A stretch of 64,000 bases of DNA from Sulfurivermis fontis (lineage in GTDB: Bacteria; Pseudomonadota; Gammaproteobacteria; Thiohalomonadales; Thiohalomonadaceae): NCBI RefSeq assembly GCF_004001245.1, contig NZ_AP018724.1, positions 3,154,501 to 3,218,500 on the forward strand, read 5' to 3'. The position numbers and the translations under genes are program-made. The stretch's first letter is position 1. Each line of letters starts with the position of its first letter. Below, piece by piece: positions 1 through 8,256 of this stretch. The notes beneath the pieces were generated by a model, which was not told the DNA's origin, ran no database searches, and saw nothing but the letters and a program-made list of their open reading frames with translations.

Positions 1-250
1 TCGGCTTCATCGGGCCGGTCAGCCATAACTTGAACATCTCCTTCTGGTCCACCTCCAGGTACTTGGAGAACTTGCGGATCGGCGGCACCGAACCGAATTC
101 CTCGTAGTACTCGCGGGCCTTCATGATCTGGTTCCACTTTTCGTCGGTCAGCTCGACGCCGTCGGCCTCGGCCATGGCACGACCGATTTCCGGGGTCCAC
201 AGGTTCATGTTGGTGAGGTAACCGTCACCGTCACGTTCCGGCAGTTGCAT
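1..250 (-). CDS. DsrC/TusE-family sulfur relay protein (partial, N-terminal part)
   Basis: The first 83 codons read in from the right; the rest lies beyond the left edge. Recognisable DsrC/TusE/DsvC-family words are EIGRAMAEADGVELTDEKW, REYYEEFG and PPIRKFSKYLE. In sulfur oxidisers DsrC carries sulfane sulfur on C-terminal cysteines to or from dissimilatory sulfite reductase; TusE does the comparable job in tRNA 2-thiouridine synthesis. The C-terminal arm holding the deciding cysteines is outside the window, so DsrC and TusE cannot be separated here. The ATG at 248-250 has a strong GGAGGG Shine-Dalgarno 7 bases upstream. A good sigma-70-like promoter lies about 80 bases further upstream. Confidence 0.85.
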   Translation of the reverse strand, partial: MQLPERDGDGYLTNMNLWTPEIGRAMAEADGVELTDEKWNQIMKAREYYEEFGSVPPIRKFSKYLEVDQKEMFKLWLTGPMKP

Positions 251-331
251 GGGATTTCCCTCCGTATAGTTGGTTTAAGCCTTTCAGGGCGCCGCGCTTG
301 GGCGCCCCATACCCGAGTGATGTTGTTGGGT

Positions 332-361
332 ATTTAAGCAAATACCTTGTAGGAAGGTCAA
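332..361 (-). promoter_or_regulatory. Putative sigma-70 promoter for the DsrC/TusE gene
   Basis: On the minus strand, TTGACC (356-361) and TTAAAT (332-337) are separated by 18 bases. This lies in the only AT-rich stretch between the hydrolase gene and the DsrC/TusE start, with about 80 bases of leader to the ATG. Confidence 0.5.
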
Positions 362-448
362 GTATTATTTTGATAAACAGCAAAACCAGGGGGCAGAACG
401 CTGGGCGGGAGCGGCCGGCCAGGCCGGGATGCCCCGGACCCGGCCGGT

Positions 449-1237
449 TCAGCGGCCGAAAGTGTCGCGTAGAAAGGTTTTCAGCTCGGCCCAGGACCGG
501 GCGTCGGCCTCGGGGTGATAGGCCAGGGGCAGACCGAAGCGCTGGCCATATCCGTCGGCATCGGGATTGGTGAAGGCGTGCCTGGCGCCGGCATAGTTGA
601 CGAAGCGATAGTCGACGCCGGCGGCGGTCATCTCCTGATGGAACACCTCGATCTGCCGCTCCGTGACCATCGGATCGGCGGCGCCGTTCAACACCAGCAC
701 CCGCGCCTTGACCGTGCCCGGCTCGGCCAGCTTCCTGCTGGCGATGGCGCCATGGAAACTGGCCACCGCCCTCAGGTCGACACCCTCACGCGCCATGTTG
801 AGCACCACGCCGCCGCCGAAACAGTAGCCGATGGCGGCGATCGCATCGGCTGCCACCGTGGGATGCCGCTCCAGCAGCGCCTTGGCGGCGAGAAAACGGG
901 CACGGCGCTGCGCCATGTCGCTGTTCACCGCCGTGGCAAACTTGCCGGCATCCTCAGGATGCTCCGCGGTCTTGCCGTCCCCGTACATGTCTACCGCCAG
1001 TGCGGTGTAGCCCAGTTCGGCCAGCATGCGCGCACGCTTGCGTGCGTACTCGTTGTGACCCCACCACTCATGAACCACCAGCACCCCGGGGCGCTTGCCC
1101 TGGATCGCGTCGTCGTAGGCCAGATAGCCCTTCATCACCGTGTCACCGGCACGGTAGCTCACTTCTGCGCCAATCACGGCCGCCCGAACACCGGCTGCGA
1201 ACAGCATGCACAGCATTGCAGCAACCATTGTTCTCAT
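449..1237 (-). CDS. Exported dienelactone hydrolase family protein
   Basis: An alpha/beta-hydrolase of the dienelactone hydrolase family, 262 aa. Residues 1-19 form a signal peptide ending in VRAA, so a periplasmic location is likely. The Cys-Asp-His triad can be placed: C139 in the nucleophile elbow GYCFGG, D188 in GAADP, and H220 in GARHAF; HEWWG near residue 56 is also typical. The length is normal for the family plus a signal peptide. The natural substrate cannot be inferred, because the neighbours do not form an aromatic degradation cluster. It is transcribed alone, 80 bases downstream of the diguanylate cyclase start region in gene order, with no clear operon partner. Confidence 0.85.
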   Translation of the reverse strand: MRTMVAAMLCMLFAAGVRAAVIGAEVSYRAGDTVMKGYLAYDDAIQGKRPGVLVVHEWWGHNEYARKRARMLAELGYTALAVDMYGDGKTAEHPEDAGKFATAVNSDMAQRRARFLAAKALLERHPTVAADAIAAIGYCFGGGVVLNMAREGVDLRAVASFHGAIASRKLAEPGTVKARVLVLNGAADPMVTERQIEVFHQEMTAAGVDYRFVNYAGARHAFTNPDADGYGQRFGLPLAYHPEADARSWAELKTFLRDTFGR

Positions 1238-1317
1238 CGCAGTTCCTCCCGTTCGTGAATGGAGTGTAGATGGCAGACGGACGCTGCTCTATGGCACATC
1301 CTGTGGGGGTATTCGCC

Positions 1318-3141
1318 TCAGGGCTCATCCTCGGCGCGGCAGCAGTTGCGCCCCGCCGCCTTGGCCCGATACATGGCGGCATCGGCCCGGGCGAACACCG
1401 TGTCGGGATCATCCTGCTCACGAAACTGCGCCAGACCGCAGGAGATGGTGATCAGCACGCGCTCGCCGCGGTAGTGGAACTCGCAGGACTCTACTGCGGC
1501 ACGGATCTTTTCCGTCACCATGCGGGCCTGGGCCAGATCCGTCTCCGGCAACAGGATGATGAACTCCTCGCCGCCGTAGCGGGCGACGAAATCCGTTTCC
1601 CGTACCTGGGTCGACAACAGTTTTGCCACCACCTTGAGCACCTTGTCGCCGGCCTGGTGGCCGTAGGTATCGTTGATGCGCTTGAAGTGATCCACGTCCC
1701 ATACGGTAAAGACCAGGGACGAGCGGTAGCGTTTCCAACGGGCGTATTCCTGGGCGATGCGCTCGTTGTAGGCGAGACGGTTGGCGATCTCGGTCAGGGG
1801 GTCGATCAATGCCTGGCTGCGCTCCTGCTGGATGCGCCCGCGCAGCGCTTCGGTTTCGCTCTCCAGGGTACGCAACCGGGCATTGAGCCGCTCCACCTCC
1901 CGCTCCGCCCGCTCGATGCGCTCGTCTTCGGTATTGCGGAACACCTCCATGTGCCGGCGGATGGTAGCGACGCGTTCCTGCACCGCCTGCTTGAGATGTT
2001 CGAGGTTTTGCGCCCAGCGTACCGAGTCTTCGATGCCCTGCATCTGCACCTGCACCTCGGCATCCAGTGCACGGCCATCTTCCACCGTTTCACGATGCGC
2101 GGCCACCGCGCCGCGCAGGCTCATGTCCAACTCCTGCAGATTGCAGGTCAGCTGCTTGAGAAAACTCTCGACCTCGGCGCGCTCGCTTTGCGCGCGGGTG
2201 CGCATGGTGGTCACCAAATCGGCGATGCGACCGAGAATGGCGCCCAGTTCCTCCTCGTCCTCGGCGATGCCCAGCGCCGTCTTGATGGCCTCCGCCTCAC
2301 CATGCAGTTCGGCGGGAACGGCCAGCCGCTCCAGCAATTGCAGCAACACCTCCTGCGACGACAACGTCGTCCCTGCCGGGGTTGCCGCCGCCGGGGTGGC
2401 CAGCAAGGTCGCCAACTCGGCCGTCACGCGCTGCAACTCCTCGCGCCGGCTGGCCGCTTCCAGCCGTGCGCGCAGCGCTGCCGGCGCCACCGCGGCCGTC
2501 AGCAACTGCGCCAGCAGGCTCTTGGCCAGCTGTGTGCCATCGTTGCCCGCACGCTCGACGGCCGGCATTGGCGTACCGGCAGCCCCCTCCTCGCGCCGGA
2601 ACAGGCGGCCGAGCAGCCCCTTGCCGCCACCGCCGGCCTCCGCCTCTTCACCCTGCTGCCCCGCCAGCCAGTCGAAGGCCTCGCCGATGAGAGCGATCAG
2701 CTCCTGCAAATACGGTTGATAATCTTCTTCGCCGCGTGCGGCCGCCAACGCCTTGCCATAGGCCCTGGCCTTGTGGCCCAGACCACGCGGGAAATTGATA
2801 CCGTCGGCCAGGCGGCGCAGCACCTCCAGCGGGGTCACAGGCTTGCCGTGACTGCGGCGCTGCTGATCCAGGCGCACCAGATGTTCCGACAACGACTGGA
2901 TCATTGCCTCCAGTTCGACACTACCGACACTCTTGCGGATCGCGCCACGCAGCTTGTCCAGCTGCTGGTTGAGCTCACGATCGCTGCTGTCCGCGGCCAG
3001 GCTCAGGCGCGAGATGCACTGACGCAAGACATTTTCCGTCTGACGCCACTCTTTCTCCTTGCGTTCGAGCTGCGTCAGACCGTCGTAATACTTGCTGCGC
3101 CACTGTTCCAGTTCCCGCGCCAGGCGCTCATCCTGCGTCAT
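1318..3141 (-). CDS. GGDEF diguanylate cyclase, DgcP-like
   Basis: 607 aa. Residues 1-430 are mostly helical and charged, with coiled-coil-like stretches, and show no transmembrane segment. The C-terminal GGDEF domain has an intact GGEEF signature at 523-527 and an RETD inhibitory I-site five residues upstream. It should therefore make c-di-GMP from two GTP and be product-inhibited. No EAL domain is present. The order dsbA - (acetolactate synthase) - EEP hydrolase - GGDEF matches the neighbourhood I recall for dgcP beside dsbA in Pseudomonas, apart from the inserted acetolactate synthase gene. DgcP orthology is therefore inferred from context and architecture rather than proven. Confidence 0.88.
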   Translation of the reverse strand: MTQDERLARELEQWRSKYYDGLTQLERKEKEWRQTENVLRQCISRLSLAADSSDRELNQQLDKLRGAIRKSVGSVELEAMIQSLSEHLVRLDQQRRSHGKPVTPLEVLRRLADGINFPRGLGHKARAYGKALAAARGEEDYQPYLQELIALIGEAFDWLAGQQGEEAEAGGGGKGLLGRLFRREEGAAGTPMPAVERAGNDGTQLAKSLLAQLLTAAVAPAALRARLEAASRREELQRVTAELATLLATPAAATPAGTTLSSQEVLLQLLERLAVPAELHGEAEAIKTALGIAEDEEELGAILGRIADLVTTMRTRAQSERAEVESFLKQLTCNLQELDMSLRGAVAAHRETVEDGRALDAEVQVQMQGIEDSVRWAQNLEHLKQAVQERVATIRRHMEVFRNTEDERIERAEREVERLNARLRTLESETEALRGRIQQERSQALIDPLTEIANRLAYNERIAQEYARWKRYRSSLVFTVWDVDHFKRINDTYGHQAGDKVLKVVAKLLSTQVRETDFVARYGGEEFIILLPETDLAQARMVTEKIRAAVESCEFHYRGERVLITISCGLAQFREQDDPDTVFARADAAMYRAKAAGRNCCRAEDEP

Positions 3142-3181
3142 GCTGCACTCCCTGAATGTCGTTGTGCGTTAACCGTCGGCC

Positions 3182-3958
3182 TCAGGCCGGCAGATGGATA
3201 TCGTCGGGAAGAATCAGTTCCATGGCCACGGGCAGATGATCAGAGCAGGCATGGTTGATCACATGGCAATGGGATACCTGCAACTCCGGCGTGACCAGGA
3301 TGTGATCGATGCAGCGGTTGGGGCGCCAGCTGGGAAAGGTGTGCTGCTCCTCCGCCGGCTCACACAGGCGCGTGCGCTGGAACAGGCGCCGCATCTCCGG
3401 GCTGCCGGGGGCGCAGTTCATATCGCCCATCAACACGGCATGGCGGTAGTCCACCAGCAGTTCGCTGACAAAGTCCAGTTGCGCCATGCGCGCCCGCTGC
3501 CCCAAGGCCAGATGGATTAGCACCACGATCAGGGCATTTTCACCGTGACCATAACGCACCAGCAGTGCGCCACGCCCCGGCACCATGCCCGGCAGACGAT
3601 GCTCGGTCACTGCCGTCGGCAGGGTGCGCGACAGCAGGCCATTGCCGTGCTGCGCCAACTGGCCCAGATCACGGTTGATCTGGTGATACCAGAAAGGGAA
3701 GCCCGCCTTTTGCGCCAGGTATTCGGTGAGATGCACATACCCGGTACGGTGCGATCCGGCATCCAGTTCCTGCAACGCAACGATATCGTAGTCGGCGATC
3801 AGCTGCGCGATGCGATCGAGGTTGCGGAACCGACAACTGGCCGGCAACACATGCTTCCACAGATTGGTGAGGTAGTGGTGCGGACGCGAACTGCCGATGC
3901 CCATCTGCACGTTGTAACTGAGCAGACGCAGCCGACGGCCCGCGGCATCTTCCTGCAC
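3182..3958 (-). CDS. Endonuclease/exonuclease/phosphatase (EEP) family protein
   Basis: About 258 aa from a GTG start at 3956-3958; an in-frame ATG at 4036 would overlap the upstream gene by 56 bases. GTG is preferred because GAGG sits 9 bases upstream and the conserved core begins soon after. EEP metal-dependent phosphodiesterase motifs appear in order: SYNVQMG, ALQELDAG with the metal-binding Glu, GDMNCAPG, DHILVT, and the terminal SDHLPV with the catalytic Asp-His pair. No signal peptide remains with the short start. The substrate could be nucleic acid or a phosphoester. It lies 22 bases downstream of the acetolactate synthase stop, so co-transcription is likely. Confidence 0.8.
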   Translation of the reverse strand: MQEDAAGRRLRLLSYNVQMGIGSSRPHHYLTNLWKHVLPASCRFRNLDRIAQLIADYDIVALQELDAGSHRTGYVHLTEYLAQKAGFPFWYHQINRDLGQLAQHGNGLLSRTLPTAVTEHRLPGMVPGRGALLVRYGHGENALIVVLIHLALGQRARMAQLDFVSELLVDYRHAVLMGDMNCAPGSPEMRRLFQRTRLCEPAEEQHTFPSWRPNRCIDHILVTPELQVSHCHVINHACSDHLPVAMELILPDDIHLPA

Positions 3959-3980
3959 GACCACGTCCCTCGTTGTCGCC

Positions 3981-5615
3981 TCAGATGGGGCAGACCATTT
4001 CGCCGAGCTTGGCGGTAAGTTTGAGGTTTTCACCATAGTCCACCGGACAGTCGATGATGCTCACGGTATCGTCGGCCAATGCCCTCTGCAGCGTCGGCAA
4101 CAAATCGGCGACGCGTTCGATGCGATAGCCCTTGGCGCCGAAGGATTCGGCGTATTTGATGAAATCGGGGTTGGTGAAGTCGACGTTGGACGGCCGGCCG
4201 AACTGGTTCAGCTGCTTCCACTTGATGAGACCGTAGCCATTGTCGTTCCAGATCAGAATCACCATCGGTAGTTTGAGGCGCATCGCCGTCTCGATCTCCT
4301 GGCTGTTCATCAGGAAGCCGGCATCGCCGGTCACCGCCACCACCTTGCGTTCGGGATAGGCCAGCTTGGCCGCGATCGCACCGGGCACGGCGATACCCAT
4401 ACTGGCAAAGCCGTTGGAGATGATGCAGGTATTGGGGTACTCGCAGCGGAACATGCGCGCCATCCACATCTTGTGGGCTCCGACATCGCAGATCACGATG
4501 TCCTCCATGTCCAGCGCGGTACGCAGATCCCAAATCACCTTCTGCGGCTTGACCGGGAAGCTGTCGTCATTCTTGTGCGATGACATTTCCTCGACCAGGG
4601 CATCGCGCAGCGGGCGCATACGGTGGCCCTGATGTGGCGTGGCGAGCTCGCCGATGCGCACCAGCGAGTGCTTGATGTCGCCCACCACGCCCACCGCCAC
4701 CGGGTAATAGGCATCCACCTCCGCCGGCGTACTGTCGACATGGACGATGATGCGATCGCGTGTCGGGTGCCACAGGTACGGGTGGTATTCCACCAGGTCG
4801 TAGCCGATACAGATGATCACGTCGGCGGTATCGAAACCGCAGTTGACGTAATCGCGCGCCTGCAAACCCACACTGCCCAGGGCCAGAGGATTCTTCGCGA
4901 ACGGCACCACGCCCTTGGCCATGAAGGTATTGGCCACCGGTATGTTGAGGCGCTCGGCAAAATCGGTGAGCTGTTGCCAGGCCTTGGCACGCACCACACC
5001 GTTGCCGGCCAGGATCAGCGGCGCGCGGGCATTGGAAATCAGCTCGGCCGCCCGATCGACACGATCCGCAGATGGTTCCGGCTGCGAGGGGTTCTTTACC
5101 GGCAGCGGGTTCTCGTCCACTTCGTACTTGGCGATGTTCTCGGGAAACTCGATGAAGGCGGCACCGGTCTTTTCGGTCTGTGCCAGCTTGAAGGCCTTGC
5201 GCACCACCTCGGGAATGACGTTCGGTGTGAGCAGGCGCGAAGAATATTTGGTGATCGGGTGGAACATCAGCTCCAGATCCAGCACCTGGTGCGACTCCTT
5301 GTGCAGGCGCGTGGTCGCGGCCTGCCCCGCCACCGCCACCAGCGGTGCATGATCCATGTTGGCGTCGGCGACACCGGTGATCAGGTTGGTGGCACCCGGA
5401 CCGAGGGTGGCCAGACACACGCCGGCACGGCCGGTGAGGCGGCCGTAGACATCGGCCATGAAGGCGGCGCCCTGTTCATGGCGCGTGGTGATGAACTTGA
5501 TGGGCGAGTCCTGCAAGGCATCCATCAGGTCGAGATTTTCCTCACCGGGAATACCGAAGATGTATTCGATACCTTCGTTCTCCAGGCACCGGACGAACAG
5601 TTGCGCCGCCTTCAT
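3981..5615 (-). CDS. Acetolactate synthase large subunit, catabolic (AlsS-like) type
   Basis: A thiamine-diphosphate enzyme of 544 aa that would condense two pyruvates to 2-acetolactate. The ATG at 5613-5615 begins the conserved N-terminus; an upstream in-frame extension to 5780 is out-of-frame dsbA sequence and is discarded. Visible marks are GIPGEENLD, the cofactor Glu in RHEQGAAF, GATNLITGVADANMDHAPL, and the ThDP/Mg motif GDAGF...N near residue 440. No ilvN small regulatory subunit follows, and no alsD decarboxylase is nearby, which fits a single-subunit enzyme more than the branched-chain amino acid complex. It starts 8 bases after the dsbA stop, suggesting one transcript. Confidence 0.87.
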   Translation of the reverse strand: MKAAQLFVRCLENEGIEYIFGIPGEENLDLMDALQDSPIKFITTRHEQGAAFMADVYGRLTGRAGVCLATLGPGATNLITGVADANMDHAPLVAVAGQAATTRLHKESHQVLDLELMFHPITKYSSRLLTPNVIPEVVRKAFKLAQTEKTGAAFIEFPENIAKYEVDENPLPVKNPSQPEPSADRVDRAAELISNARAPLILAGNGVVRAKAWQQLTDFAERLNIPVANTFMAKGVVPFAKNPLALGSVGLQARDYVNCGFDTADVIICIGYDLVEYHPYLWHPTRDRIIVHVDSTPAEVDAYYPVAVGVVGDIKHSLVRIGELATPHQGHRMRPLRDALVEEMSSHKNDDSFPVKPQKVIWDLRTALDMEDIVICDVGAHKMWMARMFRCEYPNTCIISNGFASMGIAVPGAIAAKLAYPERKVVAVTGDAGFLMNSQEIETAMRLKLPMVILIWNDNGYGLIKWKQLNQFGRPSNVDFTNPDFIKYAESFGAKGYRIERVADLLPTLQRALADDTVSIIDCPVDYGENLKLTAKLGEMVCPI

Positions 5616-5622
5616 GATATTC

Positions 5623-6294
5623 TTACTTGCCGGCCGCCGTGCTGGTCGGCTTGGCCGTGGCACGCTCCTTCGCCACCAGAAAGTCCACCACCTGCAACAG
5701 GCCCTGATAGCTTTGCGCCATCGGCCCGTCGCTACGGTACTTGCCCGCCACCACAACCGACGGTACACCATCGATCCCAAAACGCTGGGTCAGCCGCTCG
5801 GCCCTGTTCACCTTGACGTCGACGGCAAAGGATTTGAAGGTATCCATGAACTTTTTCTCCTCCACGCCAAACTCGGCAAAGAAGGCAGCCAGCTGCTGTT
5901 CTGTATTGAGGGAGCGCTTGTCTTTGTGTATCGCGTTGAACATCGGGCCATGGATCTTGTCGACGATGCCTAGTACTTCAGCGGTATAGTAGGCCCGCGC
6001 GTGCAGCCGCCAGGCACTGCTATTGAAAATGGCCGGGATGCGAATAAATTCCACATAGTCCGGCTTGCGTTGCAACCAGTCGTGCAAATGAGGCTCGAAG
6101 GCGTAGCAGTGGCCGCAGCCGTACCAGAACAACTCCACCACCTCCACCTTGCCGGCTGTGCTGGTGAGTGGCTCTACCGGCTTGTCCAGGCGGGCATACT
6201 GAAAGCCTTCATAGATCTCGTCAGTGGCGTGGACCGACAGGACCGCCAGCGACAGCAACAGCGCCAGGCCGGCCCGGGCGAGACAGTTTTTCAT
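5623..6294 (-). CDS. dsbA: Periplasmic thiol:disulfide oxidoreductase DsbA
   Basis: 223 aa from the ATG at 6292-6294, which directly precedes a classical signal peptide (KNCLARAGLALLLSLA, cleaved after VHA). The mature part is a DsbA-type thioredoxin fold with the CGHC active site in FWYGCGHCYAFEP and a cis-proline loop GVPSVVV. It would oxidise cysteine pairs of exported proteins, including apocytochromes before haem attachment, which fits the nearby cytochrome genes. DsbB is not in the window. Its position near cytochromes c4/c5, engB and polA matches the Pseudomonas arrangement. Confidence 0.93.
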   Translation of the reverse strand: MKNCLARAGLALLLSLAVLSVHATDEIYEGFQYARLDKPVEPLTSTAGKVEVVELFWYGCGHCYAFEPHLHDWLQRKPDYVEFIRIPAIFNSSAWRLHARAYYTAEVLGIVDKIHGPMFNAIHKDKRSLNTEQQLAAFFAEFGVEEKKFMDTFKSFAVDVKVNRAERLTQRFGIDGVPSVVVAGKYRSDGPMAQSYQGLLQVVDFLVAKERATAKPTSTAAGK

Positions 6295-6436
6295 CGGTGT
6301 GACTCCTGGGTTATGAGGGCGGCAGAATCCGCCGGATACGTGTGGCAACTATACCACCGCCGGGGAAAACGCTGGCGCCTTTCCCGGCCTGCTGCGGCGT
6401 TCTATGCTATGACCCATACCGAGTGGGGGAGTTGCC

Positions 6437-6925
6437 ATGGCTACGGACAATACCATAAACCTGACCGAATTCCTGAGCCAGCAGTACCTGTGCGAGTCGC
6501 TCACCCTGCGCGAGGTGCAGACCCTGCTGGAGTTCACCGAACTGGTCACGTTCAAAAGGAATGCCATCATCGCCGACATCGGCGAGGTGGGTGAGGCGCT
6601 GTATTTCATGCTCAAGGGAGAGGTGGCGCTGATCTATGAGGCCGAGGGTCAGTCGGTGGAGATCGGCGGCATCAAGGAAGGAGAGCTGGTGGGCGAGATG
6701 TCGTTCTTCGACCGCGAGCCGCGCTCGGTACGCCTGCTGGCCAAGTCGGCCGACACGCGCCTGCTGCGTCTGTCGCGCACCATGTATCAGCGACTGCGGG
6801 TGGAGCACCCGTTCATCGCCGTCAACCTGCTGGAGCACGCCATCATCAACCTGGACCACCTGTTCCGCCGGGTGAGCCAGGATGTGGCGACGTTTTCGCG
6901 CTATGTGTATGGCGGCAAAAAATGA
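6437..6925 (+). CDS. Cyclic nucleotide-binding domain protein
   Basis: 162 aa, almost entirely a CRP/FNR-type cNMP-binding beta-roll (LLEFTELVTFKRNAIIADIG, GEALYFMLKGEVAL, GEMSFFDREPRSVRLLA). No helix-turn-helix follows, so it is a stand-alone sensor domain rather than a transcription factor. GEMSFFDREPRSVR resembles the phosphate-binding cassette, but the ligand cannot be named. It is divergent from dsbA with 142 bases between starts. A palindromic repeat region follows its stop, and the convergent ccsB gene ends beyond that. Confidence 0.8.
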   Translation: MATDNTINLTEFLSQQYLCESLTLREVQTLLEFTELVTFKRNAIIADIGEVGEALYFMLKGEVALIYEAEGQSVEIGGIKEGELVGEMSFFDREPRSVRLLAKSADTRLLRLSRTMYQRLRVEHPFIAVNLLEHAIINLDHLFRRVSQDVATFSRYVYGGKK

Positions 6926-6940
6926 GGCCGGTGGCGCGAA

Positions 6941-7065
6941 AACGCAGGTACGAGATACGACGAACTAGATACGAGGGAATGGGCTCGCTACGCTCGCCGA
7001 TCTAACAGCGTGCACGCAGCGCACACACCATCCCCGTGCCTTTTGCCGCGTACCTCGTCCCTCTG
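6941..7065. repeat. Extragenic inverted repeat built from GATACGAG-type words
   Basis: The left side carries TACGAGATACGA (6949-6960) and GATACGAGGGA (6968-6978). The right side carries the complementary TACCTCGTCCCT (7051-7062). Between them is GC-rich text with smaller palindromes. The same word family recurs near 38.5 kb and, in part, at 39.97 kb. It separates two convergent genes and may also act as a transcription stop. Confidence 0.6.
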
Positions 7066-7072
7066 TTCTTCT

Positions 7073-8239
7073 TTACAGCGTGCCGTAGGAATGCAGGCCG
7101 GACAGGAACATGTTCACGCCGAGGAAGGCGAACAGGGTGATGAACAGACCGATCACCGACCACCAGGCCAGGGGCCGGCCGCGCCAACCCTTGGTCAGAC
7201 GCAGGTGCAACCAGGCGGCGTAGTTGAGCCAGACGATCAACGCCCAGGTTTCCTTCGGATCCCACGACCAGTAGCCGCCCCAGGCTTCCGCCGCCCACAT
7301 GGCGCCGAGCACGGTGGCGACGGTGAAGAAGGCGAAGCCGAGGGCGATGGCCTTGTACATCACGTCGTCCATCTGCTCCAGGCTGGGCAGGCGCGCGGCG
7401 AGCCAGCCGCCGGGGCGGCGCTCCACCAGCAGATAGGCTACCGCCACCATCGCCGCCAGGGCAAAACCGCCGTAGCCGATGAAATTGGTCGGCACATGCA
7501 GTTTCATCCAGTAGCTCTGCAGCGCCGGCACCAGGGGCTGGATCTCGTGGGCGCCACGGGCAAAGGAATACCACAGCAGGAAGGCCACCGCCGCCGAGAT
7601 CACGGTCAGCACGAAACCGCCCAGCTGGCGGTTCCTGTAGCGGCCTTCATAGTACAGATACATCAGCGCGGTGATCACCGCGAACAGAATGAATACCTCG
7701 TATAGATTGCTCACCGGGATATGGCCGACGTCGTGGCTGATCAGGTAGGACTCGCGCCAGCGCACCATCAGGCCGGTGAAACCCATGGCGGTGGCGCTCC
7801 AGGTCAGCGCACTGCCGACACGGCTGGAAAACTCCGAGCGGGCAAACATGCCGAAGAAATAGGCAAAGGTGGCCATCACGTAGAGCGCGCTCATCCACAT
7901 GATCGCCGACTGACTGCTCACCAGATATTTCAGGAAGAAACTGGTGTCGCCCCGGGCGAGATCTTCGCCGTACAGCCCGATGGCAAACAGGCTGAGCAGG
8001 CCGATGACCAGACTCAGCTGACGTATCGGCTTCCAGGACCAGCCCAGCCAGATCAGGGTGAGCGCAGTACCGTAGAGAATACCGATCTCATAGTTGTCCA
8101 TGAATGCGGCATAGTGGACATGGGCGTAAATACTGCCGGCAACGGCAACCAGGGCCCACAGCCAGTCAAACCAGCCCAGCCGCCGCCACAACGACGGCTG
8201 CTTGAATTCCTGCTCCAGGTAATCGCTCGATACGGACAT
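7073..8239 (-). CDS. ccsB: Cytochrome c biogenesis protein CcsB/CcsA-type haem handling subunit
   Basis: 388 aa, polytopic. The start chosen is the ATG at 8237-8239, which has GAGGTGGGAG just upstream; the longer frame begins at a TTG (8260) overlapping the resB stop. The haem-handling tryptophan-rich WWD segment, EAWGGYWSWDPKETWALI, lies near residue 320, and several transmembrane helices with conserved His residues flank it. With ResB it forms the System II cytochrome c synthetase, which exports haem and ligates it to CXXCH motifs outside the membrane. It follows resB directly, so the two are one operon. Confidence 0.9.
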   Translation of the reverse strand: MSVSSDYLEQEFKQPSLWRRLGWFDWLWALVAVAGSIYAHVHYAAFMDNYEIGILYGTALTLIWLGWSWKPIRQLSLVIGLLSLFAIGLYGEDLARGDTSFFLKYLVSSQSAIMWMSALYVMATFAYFFGMFARSEFSSRVGSALTWSATAMGFTGLMVRWRESYLISHDVGHIPVSNLYEVFILFAVITALMYLYYEGRYRNRQLGGFVLTVISAAVAFLLWYSFARGAHEIQPLVPALQSYWMKLHVPTNFIGYGGFALAAMVAVAYLLVERRPGGWLAARLPSLEQMDDVMYKAIALGFAFFTVATVLGAMWAAEAWGGYWSWDPKETWALIVWLNYAAWLHLRLTKGWRGRPLAWWSVIGLFITLFAFLGVNMFLSGLHSYGTL

Positions 8240-8256
8240 CACTCCCACCTCGTCAC

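Noticed and set aside
1270-3258. A 662-codon plus-strand frame
   Set aside because: It is antisense to the GGDEF cyclase, whose intact GGEEF and I-site show the coding strand.
5616-5780. An N-terminal extension of the acetolactate synthase
   Set aside because: These codons are out-of-frame dsbA sequence. The conserved protein starts at the ATG at 5615.
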